Assembly (NCBI RefSeq): GCF_000383955.1
Contig: NZ_KB913013.1
Location: forward strand, 3,061,194-3,125,193
Length of the DNA stretch: 64,000 nt
From: Rudanella lutea DSM 19387
GTDB taxonomy: Bacteria > Bacteroidota > Bacteroidia > Cytophagales > Spirosomataceae
Direction: 5' to 3'
Of the stretch, positions 35,392 to 43,633 are shown in pieces; the first letter of the stretch is position 1; the number at the start of each line of letters is the position of its first letter. Position numbers and translations under genes: made by a program. Below the pieces are notes generated by a model. It was given only the letters and a program-made list of their open reading frames with translations, was not told the DNA's origin and did not search any database.

Positions 35392-36459
35392 CTACAGTTT
35401 AAGCCGAATAGCTTCTTCTTTCAGCCTTGCCTTGTCGATAGGGACTACCCCCACTGACTCACAAACGAGCCCTCCGCCGAGGTTCGACAAACCGGCCACC
35501 AGTTGGGGCGGCTGACGCAGTGCCACGCAGCAGGCCGCAATGCTAATGACAGTGTCGCCCGCACCCGATACGTCCGATATTTGCCGCAGGTGAGCCGGCA
35601 AGCGGTGTTGCTGATTATCGAAGTCAATATACACCCCCCGCTCCGACAGGGTAATGAGTGCGCCCTTGATCTGCAACGATTCTTTCAGCGTATCAACTGC
35701 CTGCTGAAACTCAGCGGGGTCGTCGACATCAAATTCCAGCTTCAGGCCTTCCTTCAATTCTTTCAGGTTTGGCTTGAAAAGTGTGGTATGGTGGTAATTC
35801 AGGAAATTGCGCTTTTTGGGATCAACAACCGTCGGAACGCCCTGCTCGTTGGCGAAGGCCGTGATTTCGGCAATCGACTCGGCGTTGAGCACTCCTTTGT
35901 CGTAATCTTCAAAAATAACTACCTGACAGGTCGGAATCAGCTCTTTGGCCTTAGCAATGAGCCGGGCCCGCTCCGTAGTCGTAATATGCTTGTCGGTTTC
36001 GGTATCGACCCGTACCACCTGCTGCGAACCGGCAATAATCCGCTCTTTGATCGTGGTAATCCGTGACTCACTCCGAATCAGCCCATCGCACGACAGACAA
36101 CGCTCATTCAATTGGCCAACCAGCCGGTCACCGGGCTCGTCGGTCCCGATCACCGAACAGATAATAGCCTCAGCGCCCAATGCCTGCACATTAAGGAGCA
36201 CATTGCCCGCCCCTCCCAGCCGCAACTCCCGCCGAACCACATTCACGACCGGAACCGGGGCCTCGGGCGATATACGGTCAACGCGGCCCCACACGTAGGA
36301 GTCGAGCATCACATCGCCAATAATCAGCACCCGGAGGTTGTTGAATGCATTGAAAAGTTCATCGATGGCGACTTCACGCGGTGTATTTCCATGCGAGGCA
36401 TTTCCGTTCTGGGCATTGCCATGCCCGACCGTATCGAGTGCAGGACTCATGAGCAGCAT
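35392..36459 (-). CDS. PfkB-family sugar kinase, HldE/RfaE kinase-domain type
   Basis: About 355 residues of the ribokinase superfamily. VLIIGDVMLDSYVWGRVDRISPEAPVPVV and RLGGAGNVLLNVQALG match the kinase domain of HldE/RfaE, which makes D-glycero-D-manno-heptose 1,7-bisphosphate. The anion hole DVSGAGDTVIS holds the catalytic Asp. The nucleotidyltransferase domain of bifunctional HldE is absent. The reading could start at 36459 or 36450; a TTG further up lies within the promoter-like TTTCTTTG. Divergent from bioA. Heptose substrate is inferred. Confidence 0.85.
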   Translation of the reverse strand: MLLMSPALDTVGHGNAQNGNASHGNTPREVAIDELFNAFNNLRVLIIGDVMLDSYVWGRVDRISPEAPVPVVNVVRRELRLGGAGNVLLNVQALGAEAIICSVIGTDEPGDRLVGQLNERCLSCDGLIRSESRITTIKERIIAGSQQVVRVDTETDKHITTTERARLIAKAKELIPTCQVVIFEDYDKGVLNAESIAEITAFANEQGVPTVVDPKKRNFLNYHHTTLFKPNLKELKEGLKLEFDVDDPAEFQQAVDTLKESLQIKGALITLSERGVYIDFDNQQHRLPAHLRQISDVSGAGDTVISIAACCVALRQPPQLVAGLSNLGGGLVCESVGVVPIDKARLKEEAIRLKL

Positions 36460-36507
36460 TTGAGTTGTTTCTGGGTGCAAAGAAACGAAAAAGGCGTGGC
36501 ACCAATG

Positions 36508-36515
36508 TACCTTTG
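36508..36515 (+). promoter_or_regulatory. -7 element (TACCTTTG) directly in front of bioA
   Basis: Exact TAnnTTTG ending 3 bases before the bioA ATG at 36519, implying a leaderless or nearly leaderless transcript. It rules out the longer in-frame start at 36465. Confidence 0.6.
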
Positions 36516-36518
36516 CCT

Positions 36519-37790
36519 ATGACTTTACCAAACCGCGACTCTGCTGTTATCTGGCATCCGTTCACTCAGATGCAAACAGCCCCGCTCCCGATTCCGATTG
36601 TTTGGGGCGAGGGTAGCCTGCTTTTCGACGCATCGGGCCGGTCATTTCTGGACATGATTTCGTCCTGGTGGGTAAACCTGCACGGGCACAGCCACCCCTA
36701 CATTGCCCAGCGTGTGAGCGAGCAACTCAATACCCTGGAGCATGTCATTTTTGCTGATTTTACGCACGAACCGGCCGTACAGCTAGCCGAGCGGCTCTTA
36801 CCTCTACTACCCTCCAACCAACGCCGGGTGTTTTACTCCGACAATGGCTCTACCGCGGTAGAGGTAGCCCTGAAAATGGCATTTCAGTACTGGCATAATC
36901 TGGGGCAGCCGCGTCGGCGGGTAGTCGCTTTCGAAGACGCCTACCATGGCGACACCTTCGGAGCCATGGCCGTTGGCGGGCGCAGTGCCTTTACGGCTCC
37001 GTTTGTTCCGTTTCTGTTCGATGTTGAATACCTGCCCGCCCCCACGCCCGGCCGGGAGGAGGCCGTACTCGAACAGGCCCGGCACCTGTTTGCCGACGAT
37101 GTGGCCGCGTTTATTTTTGAACCGTTGGTGCAGGGGGCCGGCGGCATGGTTATGTACGAGCCAGAGCCGTTACAGGCGCTTATCCGCATGGCACGTCAGC
37201 ACGGTGCCCTTGTGATTGCCGACGAGGTGATGACGGGCTTTGGGCGTACGGGCAAGACATTTGCCTGCCACTACCTGACCGAACAACCCGACCTAATGTG
37301 TTTGTCGAAAGGGCTCACCGGCGGCACCATGGCCCTGAGCGTAACCACCTGCACGGCGGCCATCTACGAAGCGTTTCTGTCGACCGACCGCTACAAGACC
37401 CTGTTTCACGGGCACTCATTTACGGCTAATCCGGTGGCCTGTGCCGCGTCGTTGGCCAGTCTCGATTTATTACAGAAACCCGAAACGGAACAGGCCATTG
37501 CCCGCATCGCGCAACAGCACCAAACCTTTGCCGAAACGCTACGGCAGCACCCGGCAGTTGAGAATGTACGGCAGCGCGGCACGATTCTGGCGTTCGATCT
37601 GCGGGTTTCGGGCGAAGGCAGCTCATATTTCAACAGTATTCGGGACGTGGCCTACCGCTACCTACTTGACCGGGGTATTCTGATGCGACCCCTGGGTAAC
37701 GTGCTTTACCTGCTTCCCCCCTACAGCACCACCAACGGGCAGCTCGACGAGGCTTACACGGCTATTCTCGGCTTACTCGATATACTCTGA
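36519..37790 (+). CDS. bioA: Adenosylmethionine-8-amino-7-oxononanoate aminotransferase
   Basis: Biotin synthesis enzyme that makes 7,8-diaminopelargonate with SAM as amino donor. 423 residues; WHPFTQMQTAPLPIPIVWGEG and ISSWWVNLHGHSHPYIA (with the Trp-Trp typical of BioA) are diagnostic. FEDAYHGDTFGAM, ADEVMTGFGRTG and the PLP lysine Lys264 in CLSKGLTGGT follow. The other bio genes are not in this window. The ATG at 36519 directly follows a -7 element. A strong hairpin terminator follows the gene. Confidence 0.95.
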   Translation: MTLPNRDSAVIWHPFTQMQTAPLPIPIVWGEGSLLFDASGRSFLDMISSWWVNLHGHSHPYIAQRVSEQLNTLEHVIFADFTHEPAVQLAERLLPLLPSNQRRVFYSDNGSTAVEVALKMAFQYWHNLGQPRRRVVAFEDAYHGDTFGAMAVGGRSAFTAPFVPFLFDVEYLPAPTPGREEAVLEQARHLFADDVAAFIFEPLVQGAGGMVMYEPEPLQALIRMARQHGALVIADEVMTGFGRTGKTFACHYLTEQPDLMCLSKGLTGGTMALSVTTCTAAIYEAFLSTDRYKTLFHGHSFTANPVACAASLASLDLLQKPETEQAIARIAQQHQTFAETLRQHPAVENVRQRGTILAFDLRVSGEGSSYFNSIRDVAYRYLLDRGILMRPLGNVLYLLPPYSTTNGQLDEAYTAILGLLDIL

Positions 37791-37796
37791 TAGGCA

Positions 37797-37840
37797 AAAT
37801 GGCCTGCCCGATGCCGAAATGACATCGGGCAGGCCATTTT
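37797..37840. terminator. Bidirectional hairpin terminator after bioA
   Basis: An 18-bp stem (aaaatggcctgcccgatg and its complement) with a loop of about 8 bases between convergent bioA and the AlbA_2 gene. Confidence 0.92.
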
Positions 37841-37860
37841 AAACAGACCCGCACGGGCGG

Positions 37861-38514
37861 CTATACTTCAACCGATGACGTGTACCGGTCAACAACTTCA
37901 TTAGGGTGCACCTGCAACACATTGGCCAGTACCAGTAATACAAGCGTGCGGGAAGCAATTTTCCGGGGAACATTAGCCAGGCTGGCGAAGGCATCGACCG
38001 TGATGGTCTGGTGCTGGCTCAGGTGTTGCATCAGCACCCGCTCTTTGTCGCCATAAGTAAAGCGTACGCTACGGTCGGCCCGCTGCCCTTTCAGAATTTC
38101 CCGCACCTCTTTACTTGCCTGCACCGAGCGATCGGCTACGCGGACATAGGCTTTTTTCTCCTCGGGCTTATCAGCGTCGAGAACCACGTAATGTGGCCGA
38201 CCGGGGCTGGCTGGAATCTTAAACAGCAGAACTTCGCGCTCGTCGTACAACGGAATACGCTCTACGGTGTACGGAATGGCCGGAAAGCAGAATTTCTGAA
38301 TGGCGCGTTCGAGCAGGTAAAGGTCTTCGTCGGCATGTTTGAGGCCGGGAATACTCAGGTCGTCGTTCACACCGATAAAGAGCAGCCCGCCTTCTGAATT
38401 GGCAAAAGCGACTACCTCACGGATAATTTTTTCGGGGTGATTGACTTTCAATTTAAACTCGATCTGCTGGCCTTCACCCCGACGAACCAGATCTTTGAGT
38501 GCCCGGTAGTCCAT
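37861..38514 (-). CDS. AlbA_2 (Schlafen-like) domain protein
   Basis: 217 residues. GEGQQIEFKLKVNHPEKIIREVVAFANSEGGLLFIGVNDD is the AlbA_2/Schlafen-type ATP-binding domain. KKAYVRVADRSVQASKEVREIL follows, then a C-terminal segment (HLSQHQTITVDAFASLANVPRKIASRTLVLLVLANVLQV) that looks like a winged helix. Such proteins are common putative transcription regulators or nucleic-acid binding proteins. The start at 38514 fits the domain; a longer start adds 9 residues. Confidence 0.85.
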   Translation of the reverse strand: MDYRALKDLVRRGEGQQIEFKLKVNHPEKIIREVVAFANSEGGLLFIGVNDDLSIPGLKHADEDLYLLERAIQKFCFPAIPYTVERIPLYDEREVLLFKIPASPGRPHYVVLDADKPEEKKAYVRVADRSVQASKEVREILKGQRADRSVRFTYGDKERVLMQHLSQHQTITVDAFASLANVPRKIASRTLVLLVLANVLQVHPNEVVDRYTSSVEV

Positions 38515-38723
38515 AATTGGCTTACTGATTGTGTGGAGCACTTACTTGTCTAAATATACAACGGGTATTTAAAAACACAAGTACGGCTTTCCGGCGGATG
38601 TTATTATCTTGTTACGAAGTTGAGCGAATGGCGTTAAGGCCCAACTTTCTGGCCACAAAATCGGTTATCTGAACAGGGTCGCAGGGCCCACCTGTCTGAT
38701 TAACCTAACTTAATAACACAAAA

Positions 38724-39197
38724 ATGCTACTAAACGTTGCCTTAGTCATCGGGACGTTTCTGTTCATGGAAGGCGTTGCCTGGTTTACCCATAAGTACGT
38801 CATGCACGGTATTTTGTGGAGTTGGCACCGCGATCACCACAACCACCACAAAGGCTTTTTTGAACGAAACGACCTGTTTGCCGTCGTTTTCAGCGCCGTT
38901 TCCATCTCGCTGATCGTAACGGGTGTCGAGGTAGAGTCGCTCCGTTTTCTGGCCTGGATCGGCGGTGGCGTAACCCTATACGGCATCTTCTACTTCGTTT
39001 TCCACGACATTATTGTTCACCAGCGGGTGAAGTTCAAACACCGCTTTACTGGCCCGTATATGCAGCGAATCATCCGGGCGCATTACATTCACCACAAAGT
39101 ACACACCAAAGAGGGCGCCGAGGCCTTCGGGTTTTTGTACGCTCCCAAGAAATACGACCGGAACGTTCGGTCGACTACATCGGCTACCGAAGCCTAA
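38724..39197 (+). CDS. crtZ: Beta-carotene hydroxylase CrtZ
   Basis: Membrane di-iron hydroxylase converting beta-carotene to zeaxanthin. 157 residues, with hydrophobic segments and the histidine clusters HKYVMH (His23-His28), HRDHHNHH (from His35), FHDIIVHQRV and HYIHHKVH. This fatty-acid-hydroxylase-like set is the CrtZ hallmark. It suggests a pigmented (yellow to orange) organism. No other carotenoid genes are next to it. glpD starts 22 bases downstream and may be co-transcribed. Confidence 0.93.
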   Translation: MLLNVALVIGTFLFMEGVAWFTHKYVMHGILWSWHRDHHNHHKGFFERNDLFAVVFSAVSISLIVTGVEVESLRFLAWIGGGVTLYGIFYFVFHDIIVHQRVKFKHRFTGPYMQRIIRAHYIHHKVHTKEGAEAFGFLYAPKKYDRNVRSTTSATEA

Positions 39198-39219
39198 TCG
39201 GTAAACTCTGAGTACACGC

Positions 39220-40881
39220 ATGAACCGCACAACCAACCTTCACCGCTTACGAACCGAACAGTTTGATATATGTATTTTAGGCGGTGGAGCCACTGGGGCC
39301 GGTTGTGCACTCGATGCAGCCAGTCGGGGTTTGAAAACAGCCCTGATCGAACGCAACGATTTTAGTTCGGCCACCTCCAGCAGCTCGACCAAACTGGTGC
39401 ATGGCGGGGTGCGGTATCTGGAGCAAGCCTTCAAAAAACTCGACCCCAGGCAGCTTTCTATGGTCCGAAAGGGCCTATACGAACGCCAAACTGTATTGCG
39501 GCTGGCTCCGCACCTGGCCCATCCGCTCGCTCTGCTCACGCCCTGTAAAAACTGGTTTGCTGGCCTCTACTTTACCATTGGCCTGAAGCTGTATGATCTG
39601 CTGGCCGGCAGCCGCCGGTTGGCGCCCAGCCGCTGGCTCTCCCACCGGGAGGCTCTGGATTACTTCCCGGCCTTTTCAACGAAAGGGTTTCACAGTGCCG
39701 TGCTGTACTACGACGGGCAGTTCGACGATGCCCGTTTCAACCTGGGCCTGGCCCAAACAGCCGATGGGCAAGGCGCGGCCGTAGCCAACCATTGCTCGGC
39801 AATTCGGTTTGAGACCGATGACACAGGCGCGGTTCGGGCGGTGCTGCTGCGCGACGAGCTTAGTGGCGAGACATTCTGGCTGCGGGCGCGCGTATTTGTG
39901 AATGCTACGGGCACATTGGCCGACTCGCTCCGGCGCGAGGCCAACCCCAATCAGGCTAACCGGATGCGCGCCAGTAAAGGGGCACACGTAGTTTTGCCCA
40001 TGCAGGCTGTGGGCAATACACGGGCCGCTCTGCTCATTCCCGAAACGTCGGACGGGCGCGTGCTATTTGCTATTCCGTGGCGGGGTCATTACCTCATCGG
40101 TACCACCGACACCGAAGCCGACCCCACCGAAACGCCGTATCTACAACCCGACGAGGCTTCGTTTTTGCTCAAGCACGTCAGCGAGTACCTGACCGTTCCG
40201 CTCTCGGCCGAGCAGATCACAGGCGGATTTGCCGGCTTACGGCCCCTTCTGCAAGCCGACCCCAATGCCGACTCGAAAAGCCTGGTTCGTGACCACGAAG
40301 TAGAAGTCGACGAACAGTCGGGACTGGTCAGTATTATGGGCGGCAAATGGACAACCTACCGGCTTATGGCGCAGGACACCATCGACGTGTGCTGCGAGCG
40401 GCTGGGAATCCATAAAGAGTGTCATACCGACGAACTGACCTTACTTGGGGGGGCTGGATACACACCCGATTTTGTGGAATCGCTGGTGAAGCGCCATGTG
40501 CATATTCCGGCGCAAACAATCCGGCACCTGGCCCAGACGTACGGCACACAGGCAACGGTCGTGCTCGACCTGATCGAAGCCGACCCGGCTCTGGGCGAAG
40601 AATTGGTGGCGGGTCATCCTTTCGTGAAGGCCGAAGTTTGCTATGCGGCACGCCACGAGATGGCCCAGACCCTCGAAGACCTGCTACTACGTCGGATTCG
40701 GCTCGGCCTTGTCGACTGGCGGGCGGCTTTAGCGGCTATCCCTACTGCTACGGCGCTATTGAGCACCGAACTGGGCTGGTCAGATGCACACGCCCAAGCG
40801 CAGCAACAGGCCTTCAAAACCCAAATTCAGACCTACATCGAGCAGGCGAAGCATAGCCACCCTGAACCGCTATTAAAGTGA
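39220..40881 (+). CDS. glpD: Glycerol-3-phosphate dehydrogenase (FAD)
   Basis: Aerobic, membrane-associated flavoprotein oxidising glycerol 3-phosphate to dihydroxyacetone phosphate and feeding electrons to quinone. ICILGGGATGAGCALDAASRG binds FAD. SSSTKLVHGGVRYLEQAF, LIGTTDTEADPTETPYLQPDE and SIMGGKWTTYRLMAQDTID are GlpD blocks, with a C-terminal helical domain (about 420-540). 553 residues. glpK is 3 kb away on the other strand. The stop codon lies in the arm of a perfect 40-bp inverted repeat. Confidence 0.96.
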   Translation: MNRTTNLHRLRTEQFDICILGGGATGAGCALDAASRGLKTALIERNDFSSATSSSSTKLVHGGVRYLEQAFKKLDPRQLSMVRKGLYERQTVLRLAPHLAHPLALLTPCKNWFAGLYFTIGLKLYDLLAGSRRLAPSRWLSHREALDYFPAFSTKGFHSAVLYYDGQFDDARFNLGLAQTADGQGAAVANHCSAIRFETDDTGAVRAVLLRDELSGETFWLRARVFVNATGTLADSLRREANPNQANRMRASKGAHVVLPMQAVGNTRAALLIPETSDGRVLFAIPWRGHYLIGTTDTEADPTETPYLQPDEASFLLKHVSEYLTVPLSAEQITGGFAGLRPLLQADPNADSKSLVRDHEVEVDEQSGLVSIMGGKWTTYRLMAQDTIDVCCERLGIHKECHTDELTLLGGAGYTPDFVESLVKRHVHIPAQTIRHLAQTYGTQATVVLDLIEADPALGEELVAGHPFVKAEVCYAARHEMAQTLEDLLLRRIRLGLVDWRAALAAIPTATALLSTELGWSDAHAQAQQQAFKTQIQTYIEQAKHSHPEPLLK

Positions 40882-40971
40882 TGAGTGATAAACGATGAGG
40901 GATGAGTTGGCTGGCGCGTCTTTTTACGCTTGCGCCAGCCAACTCATCCCTCATCGTTTATCACTCATCAC
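40878..40971. repeat. Perfect 40-bp inverted repeat containing the glpD stop codon
   Basis: Arms 40878-40917 and 40932-40971 are exact reverse complements over 40 bases, with a 14-base loop. The TGA of glpD (40879-40881) lies in the left arm. Confidence 0.92.
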
Positions 40972-40977
40972 TCACAG

Positions 40978-41010
40978 ACAGGCCCCGTAACAAGATGCTA
41001 CGGGGCCTGT
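40978..41010. terminator. Hairpin terminator
   Basis: Stem acaggccccgta/tacggggcctgt, 9-base loop, followed by ttt on the + strand. A second hairpin behind the 40-bp repeat, between glpD and the convergent DUF2795 gene. Confidence 0.85.
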
Positions 41011-41040
41011 TTGCGTATAAAAGGCGGGATTCACTCCCGA

Positions 41041-41262
41041 TTAATATTCATCTTCATTGAAGAAGAAATCGTCTTTGGTCGGGTAATCCGGCCAGATTTC
41101 TTCGATGCTTTCGTAAGGTTGTCCATCGTCTTCCAGCTCCTGAAGGTTTTCAACCACTTCGAGCGGGGCTCCCGAGCGAATCGAGAAGTCAATGAGTTCA
41201 TCTTTGGTGGCGGGCCAGGGGGCATCTTCCAGATACGACGCCAATTCGAGTGTCCAGTACAT
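41041..41262 (-). CDS. DUF2795 family small acidic protein
   Basis: 73 residues. MYWTLELASYLEDAPWPATKDELIDFSIRSGAPLEVVENLQELEDDG is the DUF2795 pattern, strongly conserved in Bacteroidota; the tail DYPTKDDFFFNEDEY is very acidic. Function unknown. An exact -7 element (TACTTTTG) lies on the minus strand at 41301-41308. High conservation suggests a housekeeping role. Confidence 0.88.
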   Translation of the reverse strand: MYWTLELASYLEDAPWPATKDELIDFSIRSGAPLEVVENLQELEDDGQPYESIEEIWPDYPTKDDFFFNEDEY

Positions 41263-41300
41263 ACGTATTACTTGTTTTAGAGTCTTGCTTTATGAGGGTG

Positions 41301-41308
41301 CAAAAGTA
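41301..41308 (-). promoter_or_regulatory. -7 element (TACTTTTG) for the DUF2795 gene
   Basis: Exact TAnnTTTG on the minus strand, 38 bases upstream of the start codon at 41262. Confidence 0.6.
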
Positions 41309-41434
41309 AAAAAATTTATATATCCAAGGGTCCTTTCGTAAAATTCTGCCCTCAGATAGAATAAACGGCATTTAGGCCATAAACTGAGTGGCTATGCATT
41401 TGTTTATTTTGCACTCAAATAAAGCTTTTTCACC

Positions 41435-42193
41435 ATGCAAATCGAAATCTGCTGTTACTCGCTCACCGATTGCCACACCGCCGAACAGGCCGGCGCCGAC
41501 CGGATTGAACTCTGCGGAGGCCTAAGCGACGGCGGCCTGACCCCCAGCGCGGGGCTGCTCCGACTCGTTAAAGAGCACGTCAAGATTCCGGTTTGGGTGA
41601 TGATTCGACCGCGCGGGGGCGATTTTGTGTATGATGATGCCGAAGTGGCCGTTATGGAAGCCGACATCGACCTGGCGCGCCAACTCGGTGCCGATGGGCT
41701 GGTACTTGGTTGCCTGCAACCCGATGGCTCTGTAGATGAAGCACTCACCCGGCGGCTAATCGACCGGGGGCAGGGATTACCCGTTACGTTTCATCGGGCG
41801 TTCGATGTGTGCCGCGATCCGCTATCGGCTCTGGAGGCCATCATCCGAACGGGTGCCGTGCGGATTCTGACATCGGGCCAGCAACCTAATGCCCCAGCCG
41901 GAGCCGCGCTGCTGCAAACGTTGGCCCAACAGGCCGCCGGGCGCATTCAGATTATGGCCGGGGCCGGTGTAAACGCCCAAAACGCCGAACAGCTCGCCCA
42001 AACCGGCGTCGATGCGCTTCACCTGAGTGGGCAACAAACAACGCCCAGCCCCATGCAATACCGGTCGGAGGTGGTGCGTATGGCATCGGCGGTGCAGGGC
42101 GAATACGACCGACATGGAGCCAGTCTGCCAAAAATCCGGCCGGTCGTCGAGCTGGTCCGCGCCTATACCGACGGAGCGTCCGCTACCCGTTGA
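41435..42193 (+). CDS. cutC: CutC family copper homeostasis protein
   Basis: TIM-barrel protein of the CutC family, 252 residues. IEICCYSLTDCHTAEQAGADRIELCGGLSDGGLTPSAG, VWVMIRPRGGDFVYDDAE, HRAFDVCRDPLSALE and RILTSGQQ are conserved blocks. The family was named for copper tolerance, but its biochemical role is unproven. The last 11 bases overlap the end of the convergent glycoside-hydrolase-like gene. Confidence 0.92.
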   Translation: MQIEICCYSLTDCHTAEQAGADRIELCGGLSDGGLTPSAGLLRLVKEHVKIPVWVMIRPRGGDFVYDDAEVAVMEADIDLARQLGADGLVLGCLQPDGSVDEALTRRLIDRGQGLPVTFHRAFDVCRDPLSALEAIIRTGAVRILTSGQQPNAPAGAALLQTLAQQAAGRIQIMAGAGVNAQNAEQLAQTGVDALHLSGQQTTPSPMQYRSEVVRMASAVQGEYDRHGASLPKIRPVVELVRAYTDGASATR

Positions 42194-43373
42194 TCTCGGC
42201 AAATAAGTTTCGGCCAACCCGTTGCTGAACATCCCGCAGGGCATCGGCATAAGGCTGGTATAAAACCCGGGCGGGCGGCTGGTCAGTGCGGCTCAGGTCG
42301 GCATCCCAAAGCCCCGAATGATGCCACTCACGGTCCAGATGGTCCCAGTCGGGCCGGTCGATGATCGGATACAGGCAAACACCCCACAGGGGTACCCCCT
42401 GTTCAATGGCCGCCCGGCACTCTTCGCCCACAAACCGAATCCAGCCCGGCCGGTCGATACCGGGGTGACTCGTTTCGGTGAGGGCCACCGGGCGTTTGTA
42501 CCGGCCGTAGGCTTCAATAAGCAGGCTACGCAGGGGCCGCCAACGCGGGTCGTTGCCTTCGTTGACCCACGGCAAAAAATCGAACGTGGGCACCACCCAC
42601 TGGTTATTGTAGTAATAATTGAAACCCAGAATATCGAGGTTATCTTCGGTACCGCCCAGTTCAGGGCACATCCGGCCAGCCAGCATATCAACCGCCTGAT
42701 ACTGGTTCGTGTGGGCCTCAGCCGCCTGTCGAATCTGGTCGAGATCAGGGTGCAGAGGGGGCACCATATTCACCAGCGGCTCGGTAGTTAGAATACGGAC
42801 TGTAGGGTCAATTTCGCGCATGGCCGCAATGCCTTCGATGTAGGCCCGCATCAGGCCGTATTTAACCGCAAACCCCTGGTTGGTGGTGTAAGGCTGCGTA
42901 CCGCGGGCGTCGCCCCCCAGCCACGAGATAAAGCTCACCTCATTGATAGGCGTAACCACCAATGGGCCATCGGGGCGATTGTCGCGGTACATTTGCACAA
43001 AAGCGCGGCACAGGGCCGCAAACCGCCGGGCAAACATCGGATGCAGTGGGTGCAGATCGTCGGCGTAACCGAAGTGACAGATATCCCAGACCTGCTGAAT
43101 ACCGTGCACCCGGCCCCGCTCCATCAAGTACTGCACCTCAGACCAGTCGTACTGGTAGGGCCGTTTCTCGACCTTACTCCACCCGATTCCTTCCCGAACA
43201 GTGTGGAGGCCAAACGCCCGAATCCGCTCATAGTCGTCATCGCAGAGAACCAGGTGGCCGGTAATGTCGAGAAAATCGACCCGATTGCCGAAGCAGTTCA
43301 ACTGGTCGGTACATTCAAAACCCGCCCACCAAAACGAGTCAAAAGGGTTCTGATTAGGGTTACTGGTAGTCAT
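42183..43373 (-). CDS. GH1-like glycoside hydrolase (divergent)
   Basis: 396 residues with a TIM-barrel layout like family 1 glycosidases. The probable acid/base is Glu145 in VVTPINEVSF, and the nucleophile Glu300 in VALTETSHPG. These replace the usual TFNEP and TENG motifs. YYYNNQWV and LWGVCLYPIIDRPDWD recall GH1 strand ends. It is shorter than typical GH1 (about 450), has no signal peptide and is probably cytosolic. Substrate unknown. It could also be assigned to a neighbouring clan GH-A family. Confidence 0.75.
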   Translation of the reverse strand: MTTSNPNQNPFDSFWWAGFECTDQLNCFGNRVDFLDITGHLVLCDDDYERIRAFGLHTVREGIGWSKVEKRPYQYDWSEVQYLMERGRVHGIQQVWDICHFGYADDLHPLHPMFARRFAALCRAFVQMYRDNRPDGPLVVTPINEVSFISWLGGDARGTQPYTTNQGFAVKYGLMRAYIEGIAAMREIDPTVRILTTEPLVNMVPPLHPDLDQIRQAAEAHTNQYQAVDMLAGRMCPELGGTEDNLDILGFNYYYNNQWVVPTFDFLPWVNEGNDPRWRPLRSLLIEAYGRYKRPVALTETSHPGIDRPGWIRFVGEECRAAIEQGVPLWGVCLYPIIDRPDWDHLDREWHHSGLWDADLSRTDQPPARVLYQPYADALRDVQQRVGRNLFAEING

Positions 43374-43497
43374 TCGTGAGGGTTTGAGGCCAATTGAATA
43401 CTAATCGACACGGTTTCGATTTCGTTGCAAAAGCCGATTGAGTGGCCCCCTTCTCCGCGAATGACTACCCGTTGGGTGCAGGACAAGTTTATTTTTC

Positions 43498-43546
43498 GAC
43501 AGGATTACAGGATTTTCTTTTATAAAAATAATCCTGTAATCCTGTC
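43498..43546. repeat. Inverted repeat gacaggattacaggatt
   Basis: Exact 17-base arms at 43498-43514 and 43530-43546, with an AT-rich loop and T-rich flanks, between the GH1-like gene and glpK. A half copy occurs at 23079-23110. Confidence 0.88.
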
Positions 43547-43633
43547 ATAAAACTTTTTTGGCAAGCCTGCCGTGAGGAATCTTACTCCCTGGAACCTCGT
43601 CTTAAGCATGGAGACACGAAAGTCCTCAACCGC

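Noticed and set aside
36465-36518. Upstream start for bioA
   Set aside because: The extra 18 residues are basic and unlike BioA, and the TACCTTTG promoter element lies within them.
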